From contig NC_060898.1 in the NCBI RefSeq assembly GCF_014805685.1, forward strand, positions 7,496,001-7,560,000: 64,000 bases of DNA. The letters are read 5' to 3'. Shown piece after piece: positions 12,001 through 25,593 of this stretch (within the stretch, counting starts at the first letter, position 1; every line of letters begins with the position of its first letter). The notes below the pieces were generated by a model. That model saw only the letters and a list, made by a program, of their open reading frames with translations, was not told the DNA's origin and did not search any database. This DNA comes from Silurus meridionalis (Eukaryota; Chordata; Actinopteri; Siluriformes; Siluridae). A program made the position numbers and the translations under genes.

Positions 12001-15000
12001 GTTCATTGTGTCTTTTAGATTGAAAAGCTGAGTAATAGCAAGGTTGAAATTTCAACTAATTTACAATCAAAAATTAACCTTTTGTTAGTCATTCTCAGTA
12101 TTTGGCACTGCCCCTTAAAAGGCCCCTTAATGGTTTCTCACAGCAAACAAACTCAGAGTCTATAAAAACCCCAAGAGAAAAGCATATTACTGGCACCTTG
12201 AAGAAAAAACCCAGTCCTGATTTTTGCTCGTCAGAGTCTGGGGCATCAGCCAGGTCCGACAGGGCCACCTCGATCAGCTGGGCTTTCTTCTCTTCAGACT
12301 GAACAACAATCTCCTTTGCAGGACCACTTTGCTCTTCCACTGCTGGAGATTCTAGTTTGGGCAACTCTGGGACCTCTGACGTTTGGTTCCCAGAGTCATG
12401 GAGAAGGAATGTGGTATTTCGTGTCACAGCTTTGCCAGGGGTACGCCCAGTTGCCTTGGCAACATCCTCTTTGTCATTCCCTGCTCGGAGCATCCTGCAT
12501 TCTGTAGGTGTTCTGGAATCAGTAGTAGGTGTCCGGGCACTGACTTTTGAACTTGGACGTGTGGTATTCTCCTGCTTAGTCTAAGTTCCAAAGGTTTTGT
12601 TTGTGCGCTACGGGACGAACTTAACTTGGGAGGTCGGCGTGTGGCAGTAGACATCTCTAAAAACTGGACAGAGGCTCGGGGCTTTGCTTCAGGAGATTTA
12701 GGCTTGATCATGTATTCCTGCGATGGAGACTTAATGGTTTGTTTCATGAGCAACTCCTGCTGGACAGAAAGCTGCATCATCTGCTGCTGGATTACACCAA
12801 TTGCGTCATTCAAAAGCTCGATTGAGTGGCTACAATCACTCAGGTCTAAGTCTTCGCCCACTTCCTCCTCAACTGCCCCTTCACTCATGTGATTATCTCT
12901 ATTTAATCCAGCAGTGGCAGCAGGTGAAACTGAATCATTCCATCGTTTTCTTGTCTCTTTATCAAGATTTTTCTCGGTTTCCTTGCTCTTGGCCTTCATC
13001 GCCTCTATGCATGCATCATCCTTTGTCAATACTTTCTCTTTGATTGCAGCTAATTCCTTTTTGGTGTGATGGGGCAGTGTTTCGCTGTGTCCCTTCTTAA
13101 CCACATTGAGGAAAGCAACTTTGCCCAGCTGAAGCCTCTGCCGTGCTGCCAGCACCTCCATCTTCTTCTTTTGAGCCTCAATGGCACGTCGCTTATCCTC
13201 TAGCTGCAATCGCAGGTGCACAATGTCTGATGCCATGCTCCCTTTTATGTCAGGACTCAAAGTGTCATTTTCTGAGCCATCCGGAGTGGTAGCATGTGAG
13301 CTGCTGGCACTGCTGTAACCGTCATGCATAGTGCGGTGCAATCTTCGCTCTGCGAAGCTCGTCATGCGACTAGAGGTGCTGCTAGCTTGCGAAACTGAGC
13401 TTGGACATGGGCTACAGCATCCACTGGTGCCATCTTTGTCTCCGTGTTCACACACTTGCACATCCTCGCACAACTTTGCTGACTCATCTTCTTCTTTTCT
13501 GTAAATTGGGCACTGTAACCTTTCACCTGGAAACAACAAAGTACTTTCAAGCTCTTTCTCTTCTATATCATCATCATCCTCTTCTTCATCTTCTATGTCT
13601 GATTCTGACGCTCCAATCACCAACTCGTGTTTTCCGTGTCTCGGAAGCTCAGAGTTTGCATGTAGGAAGAAACCACCAGATTGCCCAGATTCTATGTTTT
13701 CTGGTTCCACAGTGTCAATGGTCATGAAGCTTTGGTTTATAACTGTGCGGTCAATCGGTGAGGGTCCTCCTCTTCTTCTGTGAATTTGCTCCTCACCACT
13801 TTCTTCTCGTTTACTGACCACTGTGATTTTCTCCTTATTAGGTCGTAAAAGAGCCGGCTGCAGTGGCTCCAGGAAGAAGCTCTCTGGCTGAGGCTCTCTG
13901 AACCCACACATCTCTCTTGGTCCTATAATGCCCACAAGCTCCTCCTCCTTTTCCTCACTGTCATTGCTGTGTACTGGGTCTTGGGAAGGCTGAACGTTGA
14001 CATGGTGACGAGGCGTTACAGAGATGACATTAGAAGCTAGACTGTCTTTGCTGATGGAGCGCGCTAAACTGATGTTGTCACCACCCACACGTTCCCACTC
14101 CATTTCCAACTGAGAAATTGGTCTGCAGAAGACAAGCAAAGACAGAAATAGACTCAGAAATGTTGGACTGACTTTAAATATTTTTTCAATAATCTTTACA
14201 TGTATTTCTGTACTTTCACCTTTGTCTTCTCTCCATCCAGGCCAGCCGGGATACGGGACTATGTCCGTCCATGCGTGAGAGAGAACTTGACCTGTTCCTG
14301 AACTCTACACACATACAAACACACAAGTCTGAAAAACACTGTCCTAATTATATTGGTCTTATAATTTATAATTATCTTATTATATTCAACATCTGGTGAA
14401 CAAATTCCTCTGTAAAAAAACATTATTATCATTTATGTTACAGCATTAACTACTGTCTAAGCTTTCCTTTTGTTTATTGCTAAATGAAAGTAATAAGAAA
14501 AAGGAAAGACTGTACAGGCTGTGTGTTTGTGAATGCTATAACGTAAGTTATGAAAGGAACTAGCATGTCACTGGACCTTGCACATTTAACTGTAATACTA
14601 AGTTACAGTAATAGTTACAGTATGCTGCATAAACAAGGTCTCTCCCAAGCAAATTGGGAGATGAAAAGCAGAAGGGAGTTCTTTTTCTAACTTCGCTCGG
14701 TTTTTCACAATGTGAATCGCTTTGGGCGTGACCAACAATAGAAGCTCCTATGACACCATGTCTGTCTTGGTCGACCCCTTACAACATCAATCGCGCTTTT
14801 TCTTCCATGAGGGACTACATCAAGCTCTCTCAGCACATCCAGTTGCTGCTGGCTTGTCGCTAAATTGTTTAAAAAGCGGGCCATTATTAGATTCCGCCAC
14901 CGAACAGGAAATCAGTCCTATGGGATTGTGTTGAGTAAAATTGCTAAATTGAGAAAGTAATTAGTGGCATTAGGCCAACTAAGGGCTTCACGCATCAAGG

Positions 15001-18000
15001 CGAACCTTTAAAGGGCTAACTACCCTATGGAAATTAATAGACTAACGTGTTGTGACAAGTCTTGAATACCTTGCACTTAACTGTCTTACATGTCAACTGT
15101 CATCCCTTTGCCAAATGAGTCACAAAGCAGGGAGGTTGCATCTCACCCGTGTCCATCATCAAGTCGAGCAACCATCTCGGGCAGGGACCCTCACCCGATG
15201 TGCATTGCATGTATGGGCCGGAATGCCCAAACATCGCTCGTGGACCCACAAGCAACCCACTATACAACCCACTGTACGATGTACAATGGCGGTGAAATGT
15301 TTAGAAAGACTGCAGAGAGTGGTGGTGGATATCCAACAAGTCCCATGTTTGTCCGGTGCTGCCACAATAACTGACGGAGGCCGAATCCCCGGTCATGCTA
15401 ACTCTGACCTCCTCAGTCGAGACCCCCTAGCTCGGGCGACTCGGCCTCGCAAGCAGACAGTAATCTGCACGAGGTATGCAAACGAACAAAGGTGTAATGA
15501 AAAGGTAATGAATCGGCTGTGTCAGGTGAAGGAGCGTTATGGCTAAACCTGTCGGAGCTATTAACCACCATTTCACGGGGGTACAGACTTCAATTTGCAA
15601 TAAAACTACTATTGCTATGAAAATATAAGAGATTTGCATACCGAGGCACTGCTAACGAGTTTCAAACCATTCCGTTGCAACTTAGGGTTTAGAATAAACA
15701 TGGAAATGAGGTGCTTGGAACAGAATATCTAGGGCTTAGTATAGATGCCCTCTCCTATCAAGTTACGCTGACAGGGACGAAAATCGTTTCTTTCACCCAG
15801 TGTCTCTCCTGATTTTTTACATTTCTGTAGTACATCTAGGACTTCTCATGATGAGGGGTTGCCAGTATTTTTTAGCTCTAAAACATTTTCTGACCTTCAT
15901 AAAAGGCCGGTATGTTTTAGAGAAAAGGACAATTACGCGGTGGTCACTGAATTCAACCGGCAGGGAGGCATACACTGCCTTCAGTTGCATCAGTTGACAA
16001 AAAAGCTGATAATGACACGAGGATTTTATCCATCAGCGCGACCACATTTTGAAAGCTTTCTTACTTTACACCATTTATTTTGCAACTGCGCAAAACTTTA
16101 GAGTTGTATGTTTGCAAGACTTTACAATTAAACAAGAAATGTACATTTACCAGCAGTGTCCTCCACCTGGACTGGATTCTGTTGTCTTTGTTTCATTGTA
16201 AGAAGCGAGTAGGAGGTGCTTGCTTTGGTACTGCAAAAATTTTCATAAACACACAAACTATAAACCGACATACAAATTACACCAGACACAAAAACACATA
16301 CAATATTAAAACAGACATATTGCTGTAACTTGCACTAATATTATTTTACTCATTTCTGGATTTGTTGTCAACTGCTACAGAAATTCTATATGTCTTGTTT
16401 CATGAAACTATGGGTTCACCCAGTAATGCAGGAAAGCATTTACACTGAGGGTGCTTAAATTTACGCCAGCACACAATCAAAAAAGACTCTAATCTAGATT
16501 TGAATTATTGAATTAAATAGAATATAGAAATCAGAAAATAGAAATTGGTTTGACATGAAATTTGTGGGAAAAAAAATGTTGTATGATATATGATCTATTC
16601 AATAAATCATATATCATTTAACGTTTTTTTTTCGCAGAGATTATAGATCTATGTGAATAGATTATATTGTATACAGATTTATATACATCACACAGAGCTG
16701 CTTGGTGATTTTACCAGAAACTACCAGGAATGTCTCAGACCACAATGTACCCTACCTGGCACTATGTTAAAAGAGCTGTAGGGAACTCTAGGGAGTGTAT
16801 GTTACATTACAGCTTGAGACTTATTAGATCAATCTCTTACTGAAGTTGTATAATAAAATTTTCTCTTGTGGATTTAAGTTATGGAAGGAGTATCAGCTGA
16901 CAATGACAATGTAACTGTCCTTTACTATTACAATAGCTTATTCATGGATTTGGTTTTGAACCAGATGGTCAAATGCTGCCACCTGTATCTATGCCACTGA
17001 ATAAATGGCTGAAAAAACACGGGACAAAAATAAATAATCCCCTTTTGGCAATGTTTTGCTTTTTATTGTAATATGTTGTAAAAAAATTGGATTGTACATT
17101 ACATTATAGGGGATGTGGTAGTTCAGAGGTTAAGATGTAGGACTTCTGAACAAAGGTTTGAGTTAAAATCATGTGGTGCATTTAAGTTGCCACTGGTGAG
17201 CCCTTGGACAAGGCTCTTAACCCTCAACTGCTCAGTTGTCAAATGCCATAAATGAAAATGTTTGGCTTAAATACTTTTTTCCAGGTTAGAAAATTCATAT
17301 TATTGTTAATAACATTTGTCTTATTTATCACATCACATCATATCATATCATATCATATCATATCTTATCTTATCATATCATATATCTTTCCCTAAACCTA
17401 CAACATTTTAAAATTAATAAATAGATAATAAAAGATTTGTTTAGAGAAACATTTATTTCTTGTCACATGATCCTCTATACTCTAAACACAACCATTCTTC
17501 TGAAGGAGTCATTGTGTCATATACACTAAGTCATATATCTTGTCGAGTCTTGAAACTCCTGAATTTTCTTGCTTTTTTTATTAATTTCAATAAAAGCATT
17601 AAGGAAATGGTTTTGCTTCAATCAACAGGTTTCATAAAACACTTATCATGACTAATTCTACAAAAAAAACCTTTCGGAAGCGTTATTTGCTTCCCAGAAA
17701 AAGTCATTACATTAAGCAAAAGCTCTCTTTAAATCTCTTAAAAACAACAATGGTTGTTCTATGACAAAACACCTATTTGGTTCTTCCTAGCACCTGCACA
17801 TTTAAAACTGTGACACTATTTAGGGTTGGATCTCACTACTTGTGTTGCTTCACATTGGTGCAACATTGGAAAATGTTGTTGGAGTTAGGGGAACAGCACT
17901 CCTGGATCAGTGACCCACTCTGAATAGGATGGGTTTATATTTTTGTCTGGTCCCTGAAATATTAGGGAAATATTAACATGAATTTTGGAATTTCTTAGTA

Positions 18001-19195
18001 TTTGGTATGTGCTGTCAAGCTGACATTGCCTCCACAAGTTTGTTCACATAACAAATTCATGTTATATAATTCATGTATAATCCATGACCTAGTGTCAGGC
18101 ATATGATCAGGATCTACATTTCCCACTGACTGCATTTAACTTAAACATATCATGTTTGCACACATGTATATATATATAGACTTGCCATTTTTGCCCCTCT
18201 TGTCTCTTGTGCCATCGTTTCTGTATCCTTGTTTTAAGATTCAGATTTAGCTCATTTTTTCTTTGTTTAGATTTTGTTTAGTTTAATTCTGTTTGCTTTG
18301 TACACATGCACGTTATTAAATATTTTCGCACTTGCATCCCCCTTCATCTTGTTACGTGACACCTAGAAATTGTGCAAAGTCTTAAATATTGAAAACTCAA
18401 GTTAATGTGGGTTTTCTTTCCAAAATTCTAAAACGTCCTTTTTTTTATTATTAAAAAAAACCTCAAGCTTTTCAATCTATTCTCTGACTTATAAACCCCA
18501 CTGTATATAACCACATGCAGAGTATCACAGACAAGCGACACACTTACACAGATGCAGTTTCCTCCAGGGGCCGGTAATACCTGATACAGTTGTCCTTAAC
18601 CGGGCCTGTCGATAAGGAGTCCACTGACGGGGAGGTGCTTAAGAAGCTACGCTTTGTGAAGTTTGAAACAGGCATGTGGGGATGGGAGCTCTTTGCCTGT
18701 GCCAAGACTCTCACTGCAAAGAGGAATAATCAGATGTCAATCTACCAGCCAAACAATTCAGTAAATCTGCCCTAATCAAATTCTGTTGAACTGCTTTCCT
18801 GAAGTTAACCTTTCATGCTAATTTCCTTTCCAACCAATCAGAAATATCCATTTTATGTATTTATTTACATATTTATTTATTTTTTTATTCTGATAAAGAC
18901 TGAATTACAAAACAAATCTAAAGGAATTATGCTATCATAATAAATTTACAGTATGCACATAGGTATAGATTCTCTCTATTATATAAAAAAAAATATACCA
19001 AAAAACAACTTTTGACTAAATGTATTATGTGAATGAATTATTGGAGTAACCAATAAAGATGTTACCATCTTTCATGTCTTGAAGATCTTTGGGTTTCACA
19101 AAGTCTGGTCTCATCACCTCGAACCACCAGAACAGTTCTGCTATGTAAACCATGAAATTGTGCTGCAGCGAATAAAATCAATAAAGATATATATT

Positions 19196-19259
<64 letters not shown>

Positions 19260-21217
19260 CCTAAATGTGTATTTTATGTACATTGTATAACGTTTACTGA
19301 AGTAAACTGGTAGTATAGTAAGGCAAAATGAGGTAATGTGAATTATAAGTTGAAATTTGTGAATCTAAATCTAAAAGAAAAGTAAATGTGAAAAATAAAA
19401 TTAGTGAATGTGCATGGGGAAGTATTGTGAGTAATGTGAGGTAATAGTAAATAATATAAAATAAAAGCAGTGACTGTGAAGTAACAATAATATACGTGAA
19501 GCAAATGTAATAAATGTGGGGTCAGTTTAGTAAATGTGAGGTAAAAGAAAGGAGTGTGAATGGTAAAAGTGACATATCGATAGAATTAGAGATTTGAAGT
19601 CAATGTTTCCCAAACGTTTTCCTATAAAGGGGGAAAAAACTAGATTTATAGCCCTGGGCTAAAATTAATTGTTTCATTAAACCTAAATAGTTAATATAAA
19701 AAAATGAAAGTTGCCATGATTCCCCTTATTTATAATTTTATAATATTGAGAAATAAATCAGTCAGTAAATAGAAAATATTTGTATGTAATTTATGTAACT
19801 AATGCAGCTGTATTCAATGGGCCAATGTCAATAATTTGGCTTGTGGGCCATAAATTGGGAAACTCTGTTCTAGGTGTTTTCAAGCGGTACATGTGAGAGA
19901 AAACCTAGTCAAACTATGTAAAAAAAAAAAAAGTGAATGAGGTAAATGAGGTAAAAGTAATCATTTAAGCATGTAAGATGTGTTACAGTTGCAGAGATTG
20001 TGAGGTAAAATTAATCTATACAAATGTAAGAATTTAGAGTTAAAGTTGTTAATGTAATTGAATGCTTTAAAGTCAAAAGTAGACAATGTGAATTAAGAAA
20101 GTAAATATGAGGTCAAGCTAATGTTCGGTAAAAATGGCGTAAAAGCCCATTTAAGAGTGGTGCAGTATGTTTCTATGGTATGCAACCATACAAAAGTGAG
20201 TGTGTGAGTATGTGTGTATGTGTGTGTGTGTGTGTGTGTTTCTACCTTTAACACTGCTGGAGCGTATAGCAAGTCTTCAGTACGCAGATACAAACAGTGG
20301 TTCAGATACTCATTGGAAAACTCACTTAGGAGCTGAATATTATACGCACTCTCAGAGAGTGACAAAACTTCCTTCAAGCAGATATCTGAAGACAAATTAA
20401 AGAAATTAGTGACAAATTAATGACCTCTTTTATCTTGATAACAACGTTGCTGTTTGACAGACATAAGCCGATGTTCCAGTGCTTTCCTCACCTTCCTAGA
20501 TGTTGCACAATCAAGGGGAAGCATGTTTGCTGCCCCATTAACAATCAGAAGGTCATGTTTTTTTTGTCGTAATTGGCCTAGTTCAAAACTACTCTGTGGC
20601 TGCACAGATTCCTTTGTACTAGACAATTATATACTTAATAAAAAACAGCTATATCAAAAGTGCAAGCAATGTGTTTATGATGCATTTAACCATTTCTATT
20701 TTAAGATATAATGCAAAGATTGGAAAAAAGTAATTATGGAGTAAATAATGTCTGTACATATAAAATGCATGAGCACAAAAGTGACCTTGTTTCCTATTCA
20801 AGGCTGAAAAAAAGAAGGTCAATATGTCTCCCTTTCCAATGCCTTATGTTTTGAGCTAGTTTCAGGGTATTTGTGTGGTTTATGAGATATAATTGGACTG
20901 GAAGTTTTGATGAAACCTGGAAACCCTGGTTCATATTAGCTCTTCTCCCATATATGAGACTCGTTGTGTGACAGCTAGTCATTATCTATGGACCCTAGTC
21001 GGGTTCATGATATGCGGTGTGCGAGTGTAAGTGGGTTTGCGTACCTTCAAGCCTCATGTATTCAGGGCAGTAGTAATGGATGATGGTCAGCAAGGCAGCA
21101 CCATCACAGAGGTCTTTCATCAGATCATCCACCAATGGCAGGTGAGGGACAATACGACTGGACATGTGGTCTCTACGGTAACGTACCTAAGTATTAGCCG
21201 ACAAACAAAGATCAGTG

Positions 21218-21270
<53 letters not shown>

Positions 21271-22602
21271 TTTCTCACCTTACAGAGCATTAAATATTAT
21301 GTCTATACATCCCTCTTACTAGAGTAGATCTTCATGTCACATTCTACAATCCTAAAATAGTTTGTGCTTGAACAGGTTTTAAAAATAATTAAAAACTCTC
21401 TCCATCTCTACACTATTTCTAATGTTCTAATTGTAATGCAGTATTCTAATGATGATTCAAATTTAAGTAATAAGCATTAGTAGTTCATATTTTAATTGCT
21501 TGCTTACTGAGTTATATTTGTGTAACCTGTTTTATATCCCTTTCTGATTCCCTTCTTTTCACCAATCATACCTCAAAGTAATCCTGCCCCACAATGCAAC
21601 ATGGCAAATAAGCTTAACAACACAGCAAGACATGACTAAGTAAACAAATGAAAAGCAATGGATGAGTAAATGGATGAATACTGTACCACACGAGCAAACT
21701 CTGCTGGCTCCAACATGCAATGGGCCAATGCATTCATAAAGTCAGGCTTACAGACAATGAGTGGAGGGCACAGGCACATAAGACAAAGGAAAAGAAACTG
21801 AATGAGGTAAATGAGCGGAGACGGTGGAAAAAAATACGAGAGAGACCAAACAAAAATAGAGACAGCAAGATAAATGCATGTGGTGGAATGACACATGCGT
21901 TATGGCAACATGAACCATGACTACATAATTACATATCTGACAACAGACCAACCTCCCTGACCTGCTGCATACAGACACAAACACTCATACACACACTCTT
22001 CAAGTATAATGCAGGAGGCAGAAAGGAGGCATTATAGCACTTACAGGCACGAGCTTCCAGTACCATTTGGAGGGAGACTATCCAACAAGAAGGAACAGGG
22101 CAAAGAAGACAAACGGGAAGAGTAGCAAAAAAGTCAAGATAGTTTAAAAATGAAGCAGGAGGACAGGAATAGAATAGAATGAAATGATCAGATTTGGATT
22201 GTACCGCATCAATCTGATCAGAGTGCAGATTAAAACCAAACGGACATATACTCAGTGAACTAGCCAATCCAGGACAGGAGCATGCTATTGTCCTTCTGGG
22301 CATTTGTCACAGGTAGATATGAGTCACACAACAGGATATGAGTCTACATTCAAAGCCATCTATTTTCTATTTCTCACACAAGCTCATAGAAATCTAGCAG
22401 TTGCTTGAAAGGAGACTCACACATTTCTCTGCCAAGAGTGTGTCTGTGTATGACCTCAACATATTTAACTGAAGAGCAAATGCACATTGAGCTGTATGCA
22501 TTCACTTTCTTGTGCATAGGGCTTCAAGGATAAACACACTACATGGTCAAAATTGTGATTGGTCACATTCATTCCAAGATGAAAATGCCTTCAGAGTGGC
22601 AT

Positions 22603-22656
<54 letters not shown>

Positions 22657-23741
22657 CTTTATAAGTCCACATAAAGCCAGTAAAAAGACACACAAATTGC
22701 TTTAAATGCATTGCATAGGTTTCACTAGAATGCTTACCTTTAATTTATGTAATAGTCTTCACCTGAGGTATTTTTTTCTTTGTAAATAAGGAACAAAATT
22801 TGCTCTTCCTTGTGTTCTCTGTATGTACCTTTATAATTGTGTAAATTGTGTAATGTAATTGTGCATTAAGTATGCTGAAGCCTTACGTGTGCTCCAGAAA
22901 AATGTTTCTTAAAGAAAGCTAAACAGTTTTAATCACAAGTGCATTGTTTGTCTAAATGAATATTGAATGCCGACCCAGGACCAAATGCGGAGGACACTGC
23001 AGGATGCCTATGAAATCGAGAGTAAATGCTGCAGTCATGACCAGTGATTGGTCAACTGTACCTTTTGATGACACGGTGAGTCCATCAATTGTTGTTTCAA
23101 CTTGAACTCCTTCTCACAAATCTCCCTGGTTCTTGAAATCACCTGAAAAACACACAACAGAATGTTTCATTCTCATGAGGTTTTACTGATGAGTTAGGAG
23201 AAAATTCCATACCTGGTATATGCAACTGCACCAAATGCACAGTTTAAAATAGAACACACTTTCAGTAAATGAATTCTTAAGAAAATGCGTCACACTGACT
23301 CAGTAGAGCTGGCCATTTTAAGACTTAAACTCCAACTTTGCTTAAGAAGTGAATTCCCATCTAAATTCCCATCTATCACTCTCCGTTCAAAGCAATATGC
23401 CAGTCAAAAGAACCTGCTCTTGTGCATTCCTATTACATTGTTAAACTATTCAGAAAAAATGAAAGCTCACAAGGAGTTGTAAATTTTTAGACAGTAAAAA
23501 ATTAACTTTTTTTGTTGTAGAGAAAATCATTATCTCTAAAAATTGAGAACAAAAGTAATTGTGATTTGTGTAAAAGCTTGGACTCCTTTTAAGTTACATT
23601 TCAAAAATTAATTAAGTTGTAATGCTTTAATCAAATCAATGGGACTTATTAATCAAGTTAGAAATTGGCAACAGTATTAGTCAGTATAACACATTTTCAA
23701 ATTCTTCAAACAAAACAAGCATAGGATTTTTTTGAACAGAG

Positions 23742-23791
<50 letters not shown>

Positions 23792-25537
23792 CAAGGAAGA
23801 GGAGACTGAGTGTGTGACTGTGTGTATATGATAAGTGTGCTTTTTTTGTGTTTTAAATAGTTTGGAAAAGGGATTTAAAAGGGCTCCTGAAATAAAATAA
23901 AAATATGCTTTCTTAAAGCCTGCCTTTCACATCCTAATTTCCTTCCCAGATTGTCACGGTTAAGGGGTCTGAGGGAAGGTTTAGCTAACACAGAAGAAAC
24001 AGTGCACTATTCCACCTGCAGTGTTGCTTGTACAAACATGATCTACATGGAAGAGTCATTGAAAGGAATCTTGACCTGATACCTTAATTCAAATGTCAAC
24101 AGCTGAAATATTCAAAACAGTATCTAGATAACATATGGAATTAAGTGTTGTGAGCTGATAAAAAAAAAAAAAAAATAGATATCAGTCTCTACACCAAAGG
24201 TGTGTGTGGAGAAATAAATGGAAAAGCATTTGAAGAAAAGAACATATTTGCAACTATTAATATTAGGGGTGGATCTATTATAATTTGGGTAATGTGGCAT
24301 TTCATATGTTGATGGAAGGATGTATTGTAATCAATAAGTTTTAAAAGTAAATGTGACACAATTAGCTATTAAACTAAAGCTTAAAAGAGGTTGGTTTCTA
24401 TGAAGGAGCACTGATGCAAAATAAGAATCCAAAATTAGGAATTATGCAGATATGCAAGATAAAGCTTGTGCAATTCCGTTTTTTTTATTATTATTATTGA
24501 AAATCTGAAGAGTGTAAGATGGCCCGAGAATATCTCAAAACATTCTGCAAAAAACAGTGGGTAAAAATGAACTGGGTTAAAAAAAGGTCTTGTAAATTTT
24601 GGGTCTTCCAATAGGGGTGTTACTAGTAGTAAGTAAGTAATTAGTTAGTTAGTTAGTTAGTTAATTAGTAAGTAAGTAAGTAAGTAAGTAAGAACTGACT
24701 AAGTAGAGACTACAATATCCTTTTTTCTTTTAAACCTTTTTGTGTGTATATAAAAAAAACTGTGCATTTGTTGAAAATTGGATTTAAAAAAAAATTTGCT
24801 CCAGAGTGTGTTCTTGCATGTAAAAAAAATACCAAGAAAATGTGTTATTCTATCAATTCTCAGACATTAAATGATCTCCAAAATAAAATAAAAAAAAAGT
24901 CATTTGTTTATATCCATTAAATAGAGGTTAAGCAAGCGGTCTGGAACACACACAACATGTGCATAGAATTACTGACCTTGTTGATCCAGAAGAGCATGGC
25001 CTCCTCCATGTGGAAGGGCCGCTGCAGCTCTTTAGTGGGGAAAAGGTGGAGAAGCGTTTAAGACATGACACCACATGCTCTATGCTCATCATCTCCATCG
25101 TACAGGCCAGCATCAGAGCATCAATCAGAGGGATGTGGGAACTCTGGATACACAAGCACACAAAGTTAAGAATCCTGCTGTTACCCAGGTGTCATATTCT
25201 CAAGTTAAATGAAATGCGTTGTGTTTATTTTACAACCAGGAAAAATAGTGTTTAAAAAGGTTTCTTCAGTATAGAACTCAGTGGCAAGAAAAAAAGCATG
25301 TGCACCTTTTAGAAGTTCATGATTTTGTGCATAAATGTATCATAAAATGTGATTTAATATTCAAGGGTATTGACAAATATAATGTGCCTTATAACTGGTT
25401 GAGTTGCAGCAATGACTTCAAAGGGTTTCAAAAGGTTTACATACTTTTTGTCACTGGCTGACACAATTTTGTTTAGTACAAGTATTTCACATTTTCAAAT
25501 TCTTCAAACAAAACAAGCATAGGATTTTTGAACAGAG

Positions 25538-25593
<56 letters not shown>

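Larger units (their letters stand above)
23690..25487. repeat. Tandem segmental duplication, copy 1 (about 1.8 kb)
   Basis: Starts cacattttcaaattcttc, contains (TG)n, A-run, (ATT)n and (AAGT)n tracts and the frameshifted exon 3 copy, and ends after gtttagtacaagtattt. It matches copy 2 base for base apart from microsatellite length changes, small indels and a few substitutions. Confidence 0.95.

Noticed and set aside
12801..13783. Plus-strand ORFs within camsap1 exon 11
   Set aside because: Shadow frames of the large minus-strand coding exon.
15052..15546. 164-codon plus ORF as a possible host gene
   Set aside because: Content matches a DIRS gag-like region, and flanking frames carry RT and RNase H pieces. 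It is a transposon relic.
17109..17258. Possible functional tRNA gene
   Set aside because: The A and B boxes are diverged and embedded in a SINE body and tail. No intact cloverleaf.
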